Assembly (NCBI GenBank): GCA_031308135.1
Contig: JAHLJT010000631.1
Location: forward strand, 3,697,371 to 3,761,370
From: Acheta domesticus
Lineage: Eukaryota; Arthropoda; Insecta; Orthoptera; Gryllidae
Direction: 5' to 3'
Length of the DNA stretch: 64,000 nucleotides
Below, piece after piece: positions 31,905 to 43,436 of this stretch (positions are counted from its first letter, which is position 1; each line of letters opens with the position of its first letter). The notes beneath the pieces are model-generated. The model made no database searches, was not told the DNA's origin, and saw only the letters and a list, made by a program, of their open reading frames with translations. The translations under genes and the position numbers were made by a program.

Positions 31905-34020
31905 CAGAGAGGGCAACGTTACAGATATTCAAAGAAGGAAAGAAGACAGGGGCAGCGAATGGGATTAAAAAGATAATGGAGAAAGCAGTTGCAGTAATAG
32001 CCAAGGACAAAGATAGAAAACACAATGGGAAATTTGGCAATGGAGGCCACTTCAAGATGCATTGAAGTAGGGAAGCAACGCAAGCGAGTGAAGGCGCGTG
32101 GAAGCAGGCAACCCAGAGATGGCGCCCAAGAGGGTCAATACGGGCGGAGTTGGGGTAGAGGTAGAGGCGAAGGCAGGCGCGAAGAGGGAGGAGGTAGAGC
32201 AGAATCGAAACTGGAGTGGGAGGCAGAAACAGAGGCATAGATGGAGGCGATGAGGTCGGGGAGGCGTAGGGACAAAGACTAAGGATGTACATCTTAATGA
32301 TACATCTTTACTCTATGGTACATGATACATCTTTCCTCTATGGTAGGGATCCTGTGAGGGGCTAGCAAGGACGAAGGCGGTGACGATGCCATCAGAGAGG
32401 TCGGAGGCGGGGTAGCAACGGCGGTGGGGGGAGAGGACGGGAGGGCTGAGGCGTTGCCGACAGGAGCTGCCACGGAGGAAGCAGAGACTGGGCTTCGGGA
32501 GCGAAGGCTCAGGTGCAGGCGGCAAAGGCAAAGGTAGGATGATGTGAGACGGAGGTAGCTGCGTAAACTGAGGCAATTGCAGAGGTGAAAGGGGACGCGT
32601 AAGTGGTGGCGAAGGCAGTGGTAGATGCGAAAGTGGAGGCAGACTCAAAGAGGGAGGAGACAGAGGAGGAGTCGAAAACTAGAGTTGGGGGCAGAAAGAT
32701 GGGTGAGGGTGGAGGAGAAGGGAGCGGGGCGCTAATGCGGTAGGAACGGCATGAGGGCAAAGTCGGAGGCGGGTGAAGAAAAGAGCAAAGACAGGATGGC
32801 TGCGGGAGCAAAGCAAAGGCACAGGCACAGGTGTAGGTGGATGTTGTCAAGGCACAGGCTGAGGGGGAGGGCGGAGGTAGAGGCAGAGGCAGGGGCAGCG
32901 GAGGTAGAGGCAGAGGCATAGACTGAAGAGGTGTATATCTTTGTGGTGGTGGTAGGTACGAAAGCGGAGGCAAACACGAAGAGGAATGAGGTAGAGCGGA
33001 GTCGAAGCTGGAATCGGAGGCAGGAACGTCGACGAAGACGGACGTGAAGGGCGCGGGGCTCTGAGGCTGTAGGGTCGGAGTGAGGATGAAGCTTGCAAGG
33101 TAAAAGACGGTGAAGATAAGAGCACAGACAAGTTGGAGGAGCCGTGGGGGGGAGACGCGAGGCCTGAGGCGTTGTCGATAGACGCCATCTTGGAGGAAGC
33201 AGAAACCGGGCAGACGGTGGCTGCGAGACAAAAGCAGAGCAACAAGCAAAGGCGGAAACGTAGAATGATGATGTCGAGGCAGCGGCTGAGAGGGGGCGGA
33301 GGCAGTGGTAGCTACGAAAGCGGAGACGTGAAGACGGAGGAGGTAGAGTCGAGTCGAAGCTGGAGGCAGAAACATAGGTGAGGTGGAGGCGAAGGCTGCA
33401 ACGATAAGGACGGCGTAAGGGAGGAGTCGGACGCGGTGAAGAAGAGAGCAAACACGGGATCGGGGAAGCGGGGCAACGCGGTGAAGAAGAGAGCAAAGAC
33501 GGAACCGGGGAAGCGGGCAACGCGGTGAAGCAGAGAGCAAAGACGGGACCGGGGAAGCGGGGCAACGCGGTGAAGAAGAGAGCAAAGACGGGACCGGGGA
33601 AGCAACGATGCGAAGAGGAGGACGGGAGGCTGCCTCGGAGGAAGCAGAGACTGGGCAGACGATGGCTGCGGTAGCAAGCAGACAAAGGAAGAGGCACAAA
33701 GCTAGATGATGTCAAGGTGAACGCTGACGGGAAGGCGAAGATAGACGCGAAAGCGACAATTGCAGAGGTGAATGCGGAGGGCTGGGCGTGAGGCGAAGGC
33801 AGTGGTAGATGCGAAAGCGGAGGCAGACGCAAAGAAAGAGGAGTAATGTAGAGTCGAAACTGGAGTCGGAGGTAGACACGAAGAGGGAGGAGGGACAGCA
33901 GAGTCGAAGCTGGAGTCGAAGGCAGACGTAAAGACGGACGAGGCAGAGCCAAGTGGAAGCTGGAGTGGGAGGCAGAAACGTAGGCGAAGGGGGCGGGGCG
34001 ATGAGCGGTGGGGCTGGAAG
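31905..34020. repeat. Purine-skewed low-complexity block with long-range repeats
   Basis: The + strand is dominated by GAGGCRGARGC, GAAGAGAGCAAAG and GGAGGTAGA words. Blocks such as GGAGGAAGCAGAGACTGGGC recur at about 32475, 33195 and 33638, each followed by TGGCTGCG / GATGATGT / GCGGAGGCAGTGGTAG text, giving diverged units of roughly 450-700 bp. Minus-strand frames of 396 and 481 codons are open because of the skew; they encode Ser/Leu/Pro-rich text in two overlapping frames at once, so I do not regard them as genes. Confidence 0.6.
33433..33606 (+). repeat. Tandem repeat, about 4 x 45 bp
   Basis: The unit GCGGTGAAGAAGAGAGCAAA..ACGGGACCGGGGAAGCGGGGCAAC is repeated four times, with one 44-bp copy and a truncated last copy. 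It lies within the purine-skewed block. Confidence 0.85.
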
Positions 34021-34179
34021 CTGAAGGGAACGCGGCCGCTACCGGTCGCCGACGGCCGACCCCTGACCCCGCGCCGCGCCGTGCAAGATACAAATCTACC
34101 TCCGACGTAACGAGGGAAATGTTAATGAGGAAACTAATTACTTTCCTGCAGACAGCGCGCGCCTCCCCCTCAGCCAACT

Positions 34180-34960
34180 CCCGAGGTAAAAAAAAGATGA
34201 AGGGACCCTGAGGCGGCCCCTAAAAGTCAGCGGGAAGAGTTGAGGGCGGGTGGGCGGGAGAGGGTTGAGGAGGGGAGGAGTCCCCGAGGCCTTCGCCTCG
34301 GTGCACTCGCACCTGCATCAATCATCCATTGCCTACTTCCCTATCACACCGCGTGATCACCTCCAGCTTCTATACTTATCTGCACCTCCGTCATTCTTAG
34401 CATCCACCTGCCATTGTAAGCATCGGCGACCGTGGTCCAACACGATCAAATGAAGCCGTAATGGAACTAGGATCTGTCTACTGATATAACATTCCGTCTT
34501 TTTGAATATTTCGCATTTACCATTTACATGTTCGTTCTTGGAAGTCGGTTCGATCAGCCATGTTCTTTGTTTATTTTCATCGTATTACATAACCCCTTGA
34601 ATCTGCCCTTATGTGATCTGCACAAATGGCATTTCTCACTCGGCAGCCCTTCGACAGTGTTACAGTACAAAAACAGTCATATGTCAATTATTGTTGTACG
34701 TTATGTTCATGATAATGCTTTCCCCGCCATTAGCCACCTGTACGCGTGAGCTACTCGTCCTAACATTCCACAAGTCGTTTTTTCCATAGTTATCTCCGCA
34801 ACTTCATCGGTCTCTGTCACCCTTCGGCGCCCTCGTCACCCAGCGCAGCACCAGCCACTTTCGGCGCTGCAGATTTTGGGTTCACTGATGACAATCGGTA
34901 AAATGGATTGATTATTTCGTATTTACGAGCATGTCAAAAAAGGGCTATTGTCAGTATTCC
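34180..34960. other. Mixed sequence, nothing recognised
   Basis: No element ends or coding motifs. Confidence 0.4.
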
Positions 34961-34962
34961 CG

Positions 34963-35185
34963 TAAGTCTAGTGTATGTTTTATCACTGGCCTTCTCTAGC
35001 TAAATGGTGAGATACGGATCCGGCCTACACGTCCGCTTGCGATTTTGCAAAGATAAGACAAGAAAGAGGAATGATAGATCGCGAGCGGTCCTTAGCACGT
35101 TTGTTAGGGCATTGCTTCGTCTGGAGTGATAGAACAAACCACGGAAAACTACCGATCAGGGCAACCGACCGCTACGGGAAACGGA
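34963..35185 (-). repeat. SINE family A, internally deleted copy 10
   Basis: On + it shows CGTAAGTCTAGTGTATG, GGTGAGATACGGATCCGGCCTACACG, then a jump to AAGACAAGAAAGAGGAATGATAGATCGCGAGCGGTCC, GTTAGGGCATTGCTTCG and CCACGGAAAACTACCGATCAG. About 150 bp in the middle and the head are missing. Confidence 0.7.
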
Positions 35186-35344
35186 AGAAAATAGCCGCCG
35201 TCCACCGTATGTACATGGATCGACCGGGATTTGTACTGCATTACTTTGAAGGGAAAAGCTATACCCACAGCCGCTGTGCTAGTGTCGCCCCAACGGTAAC
35301 TGTCGTTGCCTTAGAGAGCCACAACCATCATAGTTTCCTCCGCC

Positions 35345-35995
35345 ATCCCCTTATATCGACTGCGCCACCGACTCTCCCGCCGCAGCACATCGCCCGTCGC
35401 CACCGTCACCACCACCTCCTCCTCCGTCCGCCGCCGCAAACAGCCAAGCTCCGCGGCCAGCGCCAGGTGTCCGGCGCGGCGCGGCGGCTGCGGCCGCGGC
35501 CAGCGCGCTGTTTGAGGTCCGTTTAACATGCGCGCTCCTCCTCCTCCGCCTCCTCGACCACGCCGCCGCGGGGCAGCAGCAGCAGCAGCGGCGGCTGGCG
35601 CGGAGCGGCGCGGGGGCGGGGGCCAGGCTGCTGCCGCCTCCTCCTCCCCGTGCCCTGCCGCTGCCGCGCCGGTGGCCGAGCAGTGAACCGGGTCCCCGGG
35701 CGCAAGGACGCGCTCTCCGCTGCGCGCCGCCCGCCCGGAATAACCGATTTGGAGAGCTGGGCGCTGCGCCGCCCCCGCGCACTGGAGAGTGTAAACGACC
35801 TTCGCCTCTGGCACCAGCGCTGTGCTGTGTTGTGCGGTTTCCCCGGGACGATCAGGAGCTCCGCGCGGCGCGGCGGGCCGGGCCGGGCCGGGCCGGGCCG
35901 GGCCGGGCGGGCTCCCGGGTGCGGAATGTGCCTTACCGCTCCGCCTCGCCGCTGGCGGTGGGAAAATGCTCGTCGCGCGATGAGCAACGCGGCCA
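35345..35995. other. GC island 10 with (GGGCC)n and CAG/CGG repeats
   Basis: It contains GCAGCAGCAGCAGCAGCGGCGG near 35575 and GGGCCGGGCCGGGCCGGGCC at about 35877-35910. It is open in most frames on both strands; the encoded peptides are Ala/Arg/Pro-rich and unrelated to any family I know. Confidence 0.6.
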
Positions 35996-37300
35996 TCCCA
36001 TCACGTGACCGGCACAGGTGTCTGCGGTGACTGTATCGACTCCTCGTTGCCCGACTTCGTTGCAACACGCACTCGGCATCTTGATCTTGCGAAGGAGAGC
36101 CAATGAAGACAGGAATTCTCAATTATGTTAAGCGATAGTGAAACCACTAGCTGATTATTCATTAAAAGTTTTCACGACTGTTAATCCAAGTAACAATGGT
36201 GATATCATAAACATATTACCTTGAAATATATGAAAGCAAGCGCCGATCCACGAGCAGAGAAATTTCCCCTCCCCCTAAAATTTTTCTGTAACTATTAATT
36301 ATAACTTGTCACGAAACGTCCAAGCAAAAATATTTTCGGATAATCATTAGCATGAGCTGAGTGTTGCCTGCGACATTTTACAAAGTCTGTAATGTCACAA
36401 TCGACCAAAACATTTTTAATTCCCCCCCCCCCGAAAAAAAATTGTCTTTGGACCCGCTCCTTCGAAAGTGACTTTGAGTACATGCGTTCTTCAAACATAT
36501 TTAATTAAATTATATACTCTGAATAAATAGCACATCAGGTACGAAACACCTTTTGACAACGTTAGTATTAATTTACTAGCGTCGTTCCTTACTTTGTCTT
36601 TTCAATAGCATTCGTTTTATCTTAATTTTTGAGGGACACAAATACATAGATAACAGGATTTTGTAATCAATCTTTTATATATTTACATACCGTTTAAGGT
36701 AATAAGAGATGCATTACTACAGAATGACTAGTACCCCATGATAATAAATGACAAACATAAATGACAGAGAATTTATAAGAAAATTATAGTTTGTGGAGCC
36801 CTGTCAAGCATCATCACAGGGCGCGCGACTGTGGGAAAATAATAGGAAGGACCCTCTGGGCAACTAATGGTGAACCCACAATAAAAAGAAGCCAACACTT
36901 GAAAGAGGCATCCTTTTACGAGCCACTTGAGACTTCATATTTGTTGAGGGTCCAGATTTCACCTCTGAGCCGTATTTCACCATAATAACGACCTGACGCC
37001 CAGGGCGACCCCGGCAGGCGCCCGCACGTACGAGAGGAACGGAACACGTGCAGTGTGAGAGTGCGGTACAGCATGGGCCGATTCTCACCGACGCGACGGC
37101 ATGGCACGGACATTTCGACACAAAGGAATCATCCGATCGAGCTTCTCTCGCTTCATTGCCTGGGGGAATTCGATTCCTTTCCTCCAATCACACATACGCT
37201 GATCTAGGAATTCGAAAAAATATGTAGTAGTTCACTTTTTCCCTTCAATTTGTGTACCTAAGCGAAATATCAATCAGTATTCTAATCATGGTAAGGGATG
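35996..37300. other. AT-rich sequence, nothing recognised
   Basis: A run of ten C followed by eight A lies near 36423-36440. Short frames only. Confidence 0.4.
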
Positions 37301-37306
37301 AAAACA

Positions 37307-37364
37307 CATACACTCACACACACACAGACACACACACAACAACAACAACAATAATAATAATAAT

Positions 37365-37396
<32 letters not shown>
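37307..37396 (+). repeat. Compound microsatellite (CA)n(CAA)n(TAA)n
   Basis: ACTCACACACACACAGACACACACACAAC passes into CAACAACAA and then about 16 AAT units. The frame through it is an artefact. Confidence 0.95.
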
Positions 37397-37398
<2 letters not shown>

Positions 37399-37399
37399 C

Positions 37400-38045
37400 A
37401 AAACAATACAAAGAAAACTTTCGAGTCACTGCGATAAATGTTAGCTTCAGACTCCCAAAAATTCCTTCACATACTACACGACACACAATGGAATATACCC
37501 CACAGGACTAGAATAAGCACGTAAATAATTTATGCATTAGGAAGGGACCGTCGAAATTATTCAATTAAATCCCATCGACAAAGAGGGAATATTATTTATC
37601 GCTGTTACCAACAAGAAATATAAAATAAAAAAGATCGACAAACAAAAACAAACAACAATTGAAATGCGTTGACAGAAACAAAATATCGAAAAAGTTAAAC
37701 AGTTCAAAACTTCAAAATAATATTAGTAATTCCCAACTCAACAACGTGCCCACATTATAGACACCCCACCCCCAACCCCTGCATTCATGACAGAGATTTT
37801 ACTGTTTTGGCAATAAATAATAAACATCAATAAATAAACGCACTCGATTACAATAAACAAATAATAGAAACAAATACAAATAAATTAACGTAGTAATTTA
37901 CTTTTAAAACGAGAATAAGATGTACGAAATTAGAAAGATGAACATAATATAGCATTTCCGATCTTTGTAATTCAATCAAACAAGCGATGCTTCCATGACG
38001 ATAATGATACAAACTACTTTAATGACACCCACTACTAGCAGTCCC
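37400..38045. other. A-rich sequence, nothing recognised
   Basis: Many AATAAA-type words occur. The segment 37790-37850 (GATTTTACTGTTTTGGCAATAAATAATAAA) weakly resembles the LINE tail at 17228-17279 but is not convincing. Confidence 0.35.
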
Positions 38046-38059
38046 CAAAACATTCCGCG

Positions 38060-38740
38060 TGAAACCCGAGCTCCGCCCCGTGATAGGGCATTCGCATTGC
38101 CCACGGGCGCGCGGCGCCGGGCGGGCACGCCCTTCGGGGCGGCCGCCCGCCAACATCCCACTCGCGGCCGTCACCTGCGCCGGGCAGAGCGTGGGAGCCC
38201 ACGAGCGCCTACCTCAGGACACAGCAGCAGCAGCAGCAGCAGCGGCGGCGTCGAAACGACCACGGCGCGCACCACACGACTCACTCGTCCACTCCACCGC
38301 ACCGCACCGCGCTTCTCCACGCCGCTCCCGCTCCACGCTCCACGCTTCGCTCGCGGCCCGCACCTCCGAGCCGACTGGCGGCGGCGATGGCGGTGGTCTG
38401 CCCGCCGCGCCGCCCGCCCGCTCGCCCGCCCGCCCGCGCAAGGCCGGCGCGCCGGCGGCGGCGGCGGCGGCCCCCCACCCCCGCCCCGCCCCCCGCCGCC
38501 CGCGCAGGCTCCGCCGCGTCTGGCGCAGCCACCGCCGCCGCCGCCGCCGCCGCCGCCCGCGAGCAGGACCAGGAGGGGCGGGCGAGCGGGCGGCGCGGCG
38601 CGCCGAGCGGTGGTCGCGGGCGGCCCAACCCCGCCTTTGTTGCGGGCGGCGCGGCGCGGCGCGGCGTGGAGCGGCGTGGCGGGTGGAAGACGCTTGGCGG
38701 TCGTGGCCTGCCGGCGGGGGCATAAGGGGGGGGACGCAAC
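38060..38740. other. GC island 11 with CAG/CGG/CGC repeats
   Basis: CAGCAGCAGCAGCAGCAGCAGCGGCGGCG lies at about 38222-38250, and CCGCCGCCGCCGCCG near 38530. One + frame of 328 codons and several minus-strand frames overlap completely; all are Ala/Arg/Pro/Gly-rich and are treated as artefacts. Confidence 0.55.
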
Positions 38741-39880
38741 AATGGCCAATGCGAATGCAGGTAATAATGATGAGGTGGAATCTGCGGGGATGCGCAGTCG
38801 GGTTGGGACCGCCACAAACATAAAGGGAGGGGCGGAGTCATCGGGAGGCTGGCTTGCCACCTCGGCGGTCGCGGGTCGAAACTCGCTCCACCTGGGAAGA
38901 AGTTGGGGGGGGGGAGACAAAGCGCGTTTGTGGATGTTCTTAAACATTCTTGCGATCGCCTTGGTCTTTACTCCAACATGATCGTCGTAGTTAGTATCGT
39001 CAGCGTCGTACTCTTTCTCGCATACGAAGGACAGTGAAGGTTCAGTGAAGAGGGCAGTGGTGGAAATTAGTATAAAGCAGGGGTTCCAACGGGGTTGGTA
39101 TCGTCCCTCAGAGTCATGAGATTTTGAAGGGGGTCAATGATGATCGAGGTGTCTATTGAGGTTCTACAAACGAATATGAACCGGCGACTAAGTATAATCA
39201 ATATCTCATTCATTACAAAAAGAAATATTACTTGACAGTTAATTGATTTGTGATATAAAGAAACAAAACAAATAATAATAAATTACAAAGTCACACCTCT
39301 ACTTTCGTATCCGCTGTTCATCCTTAGGCTGGTGCAACCGGTCCACTGCTCTGGTTCAATGAAGTGAAGGGCCCTTAATAAGGGCGTCCGTGGACGGGTA
39401 TCGGCAAAGAAAATAAATCGCACTCAGGGCTTATTTTCTCCATTGAACCAGTCATTTTCTTATACTCATTACATTTAAAGCTCTTAATTTCACATATTTT
39501 TGGACTTAGGTCATTTTGGCTTTCTGCACTAGTGCATTCGAGAACCTAAGCAACTGCTTAGGATATTTAGAAAATTCAACAAATTAACTATGTATTCATA
39601 ACGATACTCTATCGTGCAAGAAATGTTCCCTTCAAAACGCACTGGAGAAATGTTACGACGCTCAACATTTTGTAAACGTTGCACAAAAACGAAGAGGAAA
39701 TTCAACTTATTGAATATCTATACATTTCCCAAAGTATTGGTGTACGAAGACATTCAAGACATTTATGCAATGCTTTGTGTTTGCCACGACTTTGTATGCC
39801 ATGTATGTTACGTGTTATTAATGTAAGAGATCGACGGAGCAAAAAATTATTTAAAAGGGGTCGAAGAAAGGAAAAGGTAG
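38741..39880. other. Mixed to AT-rich sequence with a nested hairpin
   Basis: At about 39351-39452, CTGGTTCAATG pairs with CATTGAACCAG, and inside it GAAAATAA pairs with TTATTTTC. The remainder shows nothing recognisable. Confidence 0.4.
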
Positions 39881-40018
39881 GGAATCTCTGGTATAAAGAC
39901 ACTATTGATATGTAAAGAAAATAATTATTTATCAAACATATTATAGAAATTATTGAACACACCAATACTTTGTTTCACATTTTTTTGTGAAATAAAAGAA
40001 AATAAACCCAAATGCAAA

Positions 40019-41206
40019 TGAGGAAATCTGTATAAAGACACCTTTTATTTTCATCTGTCCATTAGGAAAATAGTCAAGAAACTTTTTCCTAATGTAGTCT
40101 AATATTTAGTCGAATCAACAATGTTCCTGATGACCTGCTAAATTCATTTCGACAGGATTTGATTACTAGTATATGCATTTTGTCAATGGAGGATTGCTGC
40201 CCATTCCAAATGAATCACAATTTTCAGCTCAGCTACAGACGAATTGCCATTCATTACCATACAAACGCCTTACTAGAATTCCTCACAGATTTTCCTTGGG
40301 GTTTAAGTCAGTACGTCTAGACAGACACTCCAAAACTGTGATCATATTCTCTTGAAACAACTGTTTTGTCTTCGCAGATACGTGAATGACAGCATTGTCT
40401 TATTGTAATATCAGATCATACCAAATTCTTCACACGTTCTAACAAGTCCACAATGAAGCTTCTCTATATATTTCTCAGATTTCCTTCGTGTGTTCAGCCA
40501 CGAAATAATGATTTACCTTTAGCATAGAATGCTTCTAGATCATGATACCTCCACCCCCGAAATTTCTAGCCATCCGGACTTTCTTTTCTTTACGGAGATC
40601 ATGCCAGTAACAATAAAAAACACTACAGCCGTCCAAATTAAATGTATTTTTGTCGCTGAAAATTATTTCATTTCACTCTGAAGTTCAATACATACGCTTT
40701 CAATACAGCCGTCTTGTGAACATTAGTTAGAAGTGGGTTTATAGTATTTTTTTGCAACTTAAGTCTTGTAACTTGCAACTTACACTTTGCAACTTGACTT
40801 CTGCCAGTATGTAACTCGCCTAACAGTGACAGGTAATTGCAAATCACTTACTATTTGAAAGGAATTCAAGTTATTGACTTTTCCTTTTTGAAAAATTAAT
40901 TGTTTCGTGCCCTCTGAGAGCTTCCTTGCTAGACCATATTCACCGTTTCTCCCATACTGTGCACTTATCTTCACAAAATTATCAATATCACAGCTTTATC
41001 GTCCTAATTTCTTCCCGATTTCACAGTGTGAGAGTTTCTTACCTTTATACGCACAAATTCTTCTTCTTACTAACGTATTTCTCGTGACACTTGCCACAAC
41101 AACAACGAAATTGTCCACAACATGCAAATCTCTTCTGCACACAAACGTAAACAAAGCTACGAAGGCGCTAAGAGTGAAGTGCCTTTATACAAATTTCCAC
41201 CTCGAG
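40019..41206 (-). mobile_element. Decayed Tc1-like element
   Basis: Terminal repeats: the left GAGGAAATCTGTATAAAGAC (from 40019) matches the reverse complement of the right end at 41179-41206 (CGAGGTGGAAATTTGTATAAAGGCAC). A further copy of the left repeat, GGAATCTCTGGTATAAAGAC, lies outside at 39881-39902. The transposase pseudogene lies between them on the minus strand. Total length of about 1.2 kb fits Tc1 elements. Confidence 0.7.
40099..41050 (-). pseudogene. Tc1-type DD34E transposase, broken
   Basis: Role when intact: cut-and-paste transposition of its own element at TA sites. Seen, N to C: a paired-like helix-turn-helix region (ISAQYGRNGEYGLARKLSEG, then NSFQIVSDLQLPVTVRRV; 40780-40974, one frame); FSDKNTFNLDG with the first Asp (about 40650); YWHDLRKEKKVRMA; GGGGIMI; Q-stop-DNAVIH with the second Asp (about 40395); TDLNPKENL with the Glu (40292-40294); and a terminal VIRNIVDSTKY just before the stop at 40099. 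Exactly 34 residues separate the second Asp and the Glu, which is DD34E. Several stops (for example in the usual QQDNA and ENLWG) and frameshifts break it. It is certainly inactive. Confidence 0.85.
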
Positions 41207-41860
41207 GGTATTTCGTTACTTAGACAATTTTGTCAACAAGCCAGAAGCAATATCGGGTCTGATGATGTGCACTGCAATAACGTAGACACTTAAATTCATA
41301 CGAGTAATTGTGATAATTTATGAGTTCGTCAATTAATTTATGGTTTTCTATAAAAAATATTGCCTTGCCTTTGTACCAATTTTTACCACTGAAGACACGC
41401 AGTACTACACATAATAGTATAAAGCGAATAGAAATGTATGAACCGCGTCTGTGGTTTATACAAATTAAGTATGAATTTCCTTTCTAGCTACCTGACACTT
41501 CTTTCCGGCCAGTATTTCACAGAGTTCGCTGCTTCCCGCACCCAAGTAGCCACTTTGTTCCGGTACATCCACTTCCTCCAGATGTCAAGATGTCATCGCT
41601 TCGCATACAGCAACTCACCAAGTTTTTCTCGGCCTTCCTCTTTTTCTTCTTTCAGCAGATGTCCAATCCCATATTTTCAGCGGCCATCGCACCACTTCTA
41701 TTCTTATCTGTCCATACCACACCAGTCTCTTATATTCTTTTCTATCACTTGTATCGCTACTTATATTCACTTTTCTGTTTTATTTTTTCACTTGGGATTT
41801 GTTTTAAATTGGATATCCTGTTTCTTCTCTAAGGGGAAAATTTCTCATTTCTAAAGCCTA
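41207..41860. other. AT-rich sequence, nothing recognised
   Basis: A 138-codon frame at 41438-41854 encodes Phe/Ser-rich text with no motif. It overlaps a second frame and lacks clear coding character. Confidence 0.35.
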
Positions 41861-41861
41861 T

Positions 41862-42086
41862 AATTTTTGTTATTTAAAGTTGCATTAACATCTAGGTCAT
41901 TAGCGACCAGCTATTGGGTTTAACGTTATGGTAACTGTGAAGCTAACATGAAATGGTGATGATAGGGGATGAAAGGACGAACACAAATACAACCATGCCC
42001 GGGGTGGGAACTCGAACCCGCGATCCTTCAGTCCGAGATCTTTGCGACACTACTACCTGAGTAACCTCGGCCACCGCGGATCTGCA
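41862..42086 (-). repeat. SINE family B, full-length copy 3
   Basis: On the minus strand: the A-box-like GGTGGCCGAGGTTACTCAGG, the B-box GCGGGTTCGAGTTCCC, then GTTGTATTTGTGTTCGTCCT, CATCACCATTTCATG, CAGTTACCATAACGTTAAAC, GGTCGCTAATGACCTAGATG and an AACTTTAAATAAC end. It is the best preserved family B copy and ends at the LINE fragment that follows. Confidence 0.85.
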
Positions 42087-42112
42087 GTGAAATGTTTTGT
42101 TTTGCCTTCTAT

Positions 42113-42475
42113 TTACTTCACATGATTAGCTTTCTTAAGGAGAAATTCCTTCAACAATATAGATTCGTAAATCCCTTTTTGTAGTTCCTTGCCAACCCTT
42201 TGACCTTGACGTATTCTCCTTTCCACATCTGTCTCATAGATGACATTTCTGTAGAAAATAGTTCCAAGGTATTTAAAATCATGCCACGACTTTATCATGC
42301 TTCCTTCAGTATCCAAATCCTCCATGTCTGACGCTACGGGTACGGCATTTTGTTTTGTCAATATCGATCTCCAGCCCCCACAGCTGTACTCTTCTTCGAG
42401 TTTCCTTGCCATATAACTGGCATCTTCCTTGTCCGCAGCAATGATTTGTTGATCACCCGCAAATGTTCATGTGTA
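42113..42475 (-). pseudogene. LINE reverse-transcriptase fragment
   Basis: Seen in one frame: FAGDQQIIAADKEDASYMAR, KLEEEYSCGGWRSILTKQNA, then IKSWHDFKYLGTIFYRN and ETDVERRIRQG. Known: the palm of non-LTR reverse transcriptases has FADD-Q-I, then KL-EEY-WGL-N--KT and KYLG. Here FADD has become FAGD, so a catalytic Asp is lost, and the WGLSIN-type motif is rearranged. Both ends of the ORF are missing. It is a dead fragment, and its frame is nevertheless open for about 120 codons. Confidence 0.7.
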
Positions 42476-43420
42476 AGGTAAGATTCGTTAACTTTTACTC
42501 CCGTTTATTTACTTTTTTCACCCATTGTCTGAGAGTAACATCAACATTCATCTTGAACAGTATTGTTGATTGACAGCAACCACGTAACAGCGATTTTGTG
42601 GTCTTGAAATCGGCTGTGGTGTTGTTTTCAATTTTTATGGTTGATGTATCATTACCAGGATCGTGGATTGTTCTTACGTAATTGGATTTATTCCCGAACC
42701 CTCCATGGTCCTCATATTTTGTGACACTGGGTTCTGGAGCATCATATTCTTGGAAGTGCTGCAATTTCTTGCAGTTATTATTCTGGGGTTGCAAGGTATT
42801 GTAATTATATTGCATTATTCCCTTCCATTTTTTACCTGAATTGTATGCAGGTAGAGTATGAAAAAATAAATAATTAAAACGTTAGTGTTGACTTGTTTCT
42901 ATCTTGTTCTTTATAGCCCTGATGAAAATATATTTCCCAAAACGTTGACAAATAACTGTGTAGTTTCATTCTTTCTCCTGACGAAGCCACATAAACCAGA
43001 CTTCACAGCGTGATTATTCCAATTCAATAATATATATTTCTGTAATGTGTCACAATTGTGGTAAAAGGAAGCAAAGGCGTAAGAGATAAGTGCATGCCTG
43101 CATTGTCCATCAGTTGCTCAACAAACAGGGAGTAAACACGACACCGGAATTAAAATTTTGAAAAACTGGTACGAAGTCATCGTTGCAATTAAGTGATCAA
43201 CAAATGTAGAGCAATAACATACATTACACACAAGAACAGGTGGATGAAAACAGCATTTCTTCTGATCACTTTGGAATAATGATTTGTAGGAAGCATTCTC
43301 GACTGCCAACAAAGCCCGCAAGAAATGAGAATCGGTATCCAGGTCGTCATCTTGTTTGGAGGCGCAAGGGAGACCGAATCAACAAAAGAGCCGATAGCGG
43401 CGAAGGCCATCACAATAGAG
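42476..43420. other. AT-rich sequence with a Penelope-like terminal fragment
   Basis: At about 42895-42960, AGCCCTGATGAAAATATATTTCCCAAAACGTTGAC has the same layout as the terminal arms of the Penelope-like element at 52.3-54.5 kb (CCCTGATGA..AAACGTTG). The 106-codon minus-strand frame at 42495-42815 has no motif. Confidence 0.3.
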
Positions 43421-43427
43421 GCGCGGA

Positions 43428-43436
43428 TATAAATAG
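43428..43436 (+). promoter_or_regulatory. Candidate TATA box at edge of GC island
   Basis: TATAAATAG sits between GCGCGGA and CGCGGGAGG, a consensus-quality TATA element next to a CpG island. No gene downstream is supported, so its use is unproven. Confidence 0.3.

Noticed and set aside
32509..34177. Minus-strand frames of 396 and 481 codons
   Set aside because: Two different frames are open over the same DNA because of purine/pyrimidine skew; the peptides are Ser/Leu/Pro-rich without motifs and follow the tandem repeats.
37790..37850. Fourth LINE tail of the 16861 family
   Set aside because: Only a loose match (TTTTACTGTTTT..AATAAATAATAAA) in A-rich sequence; could be chance.
37995..38981. 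Plus-strand frame of 328 codons in GC island 11
   Set aside because: Long frames occur at the same place on both strands; composition (Ala, Arg, Pro, Gly) follows CAG/CGG repeats.
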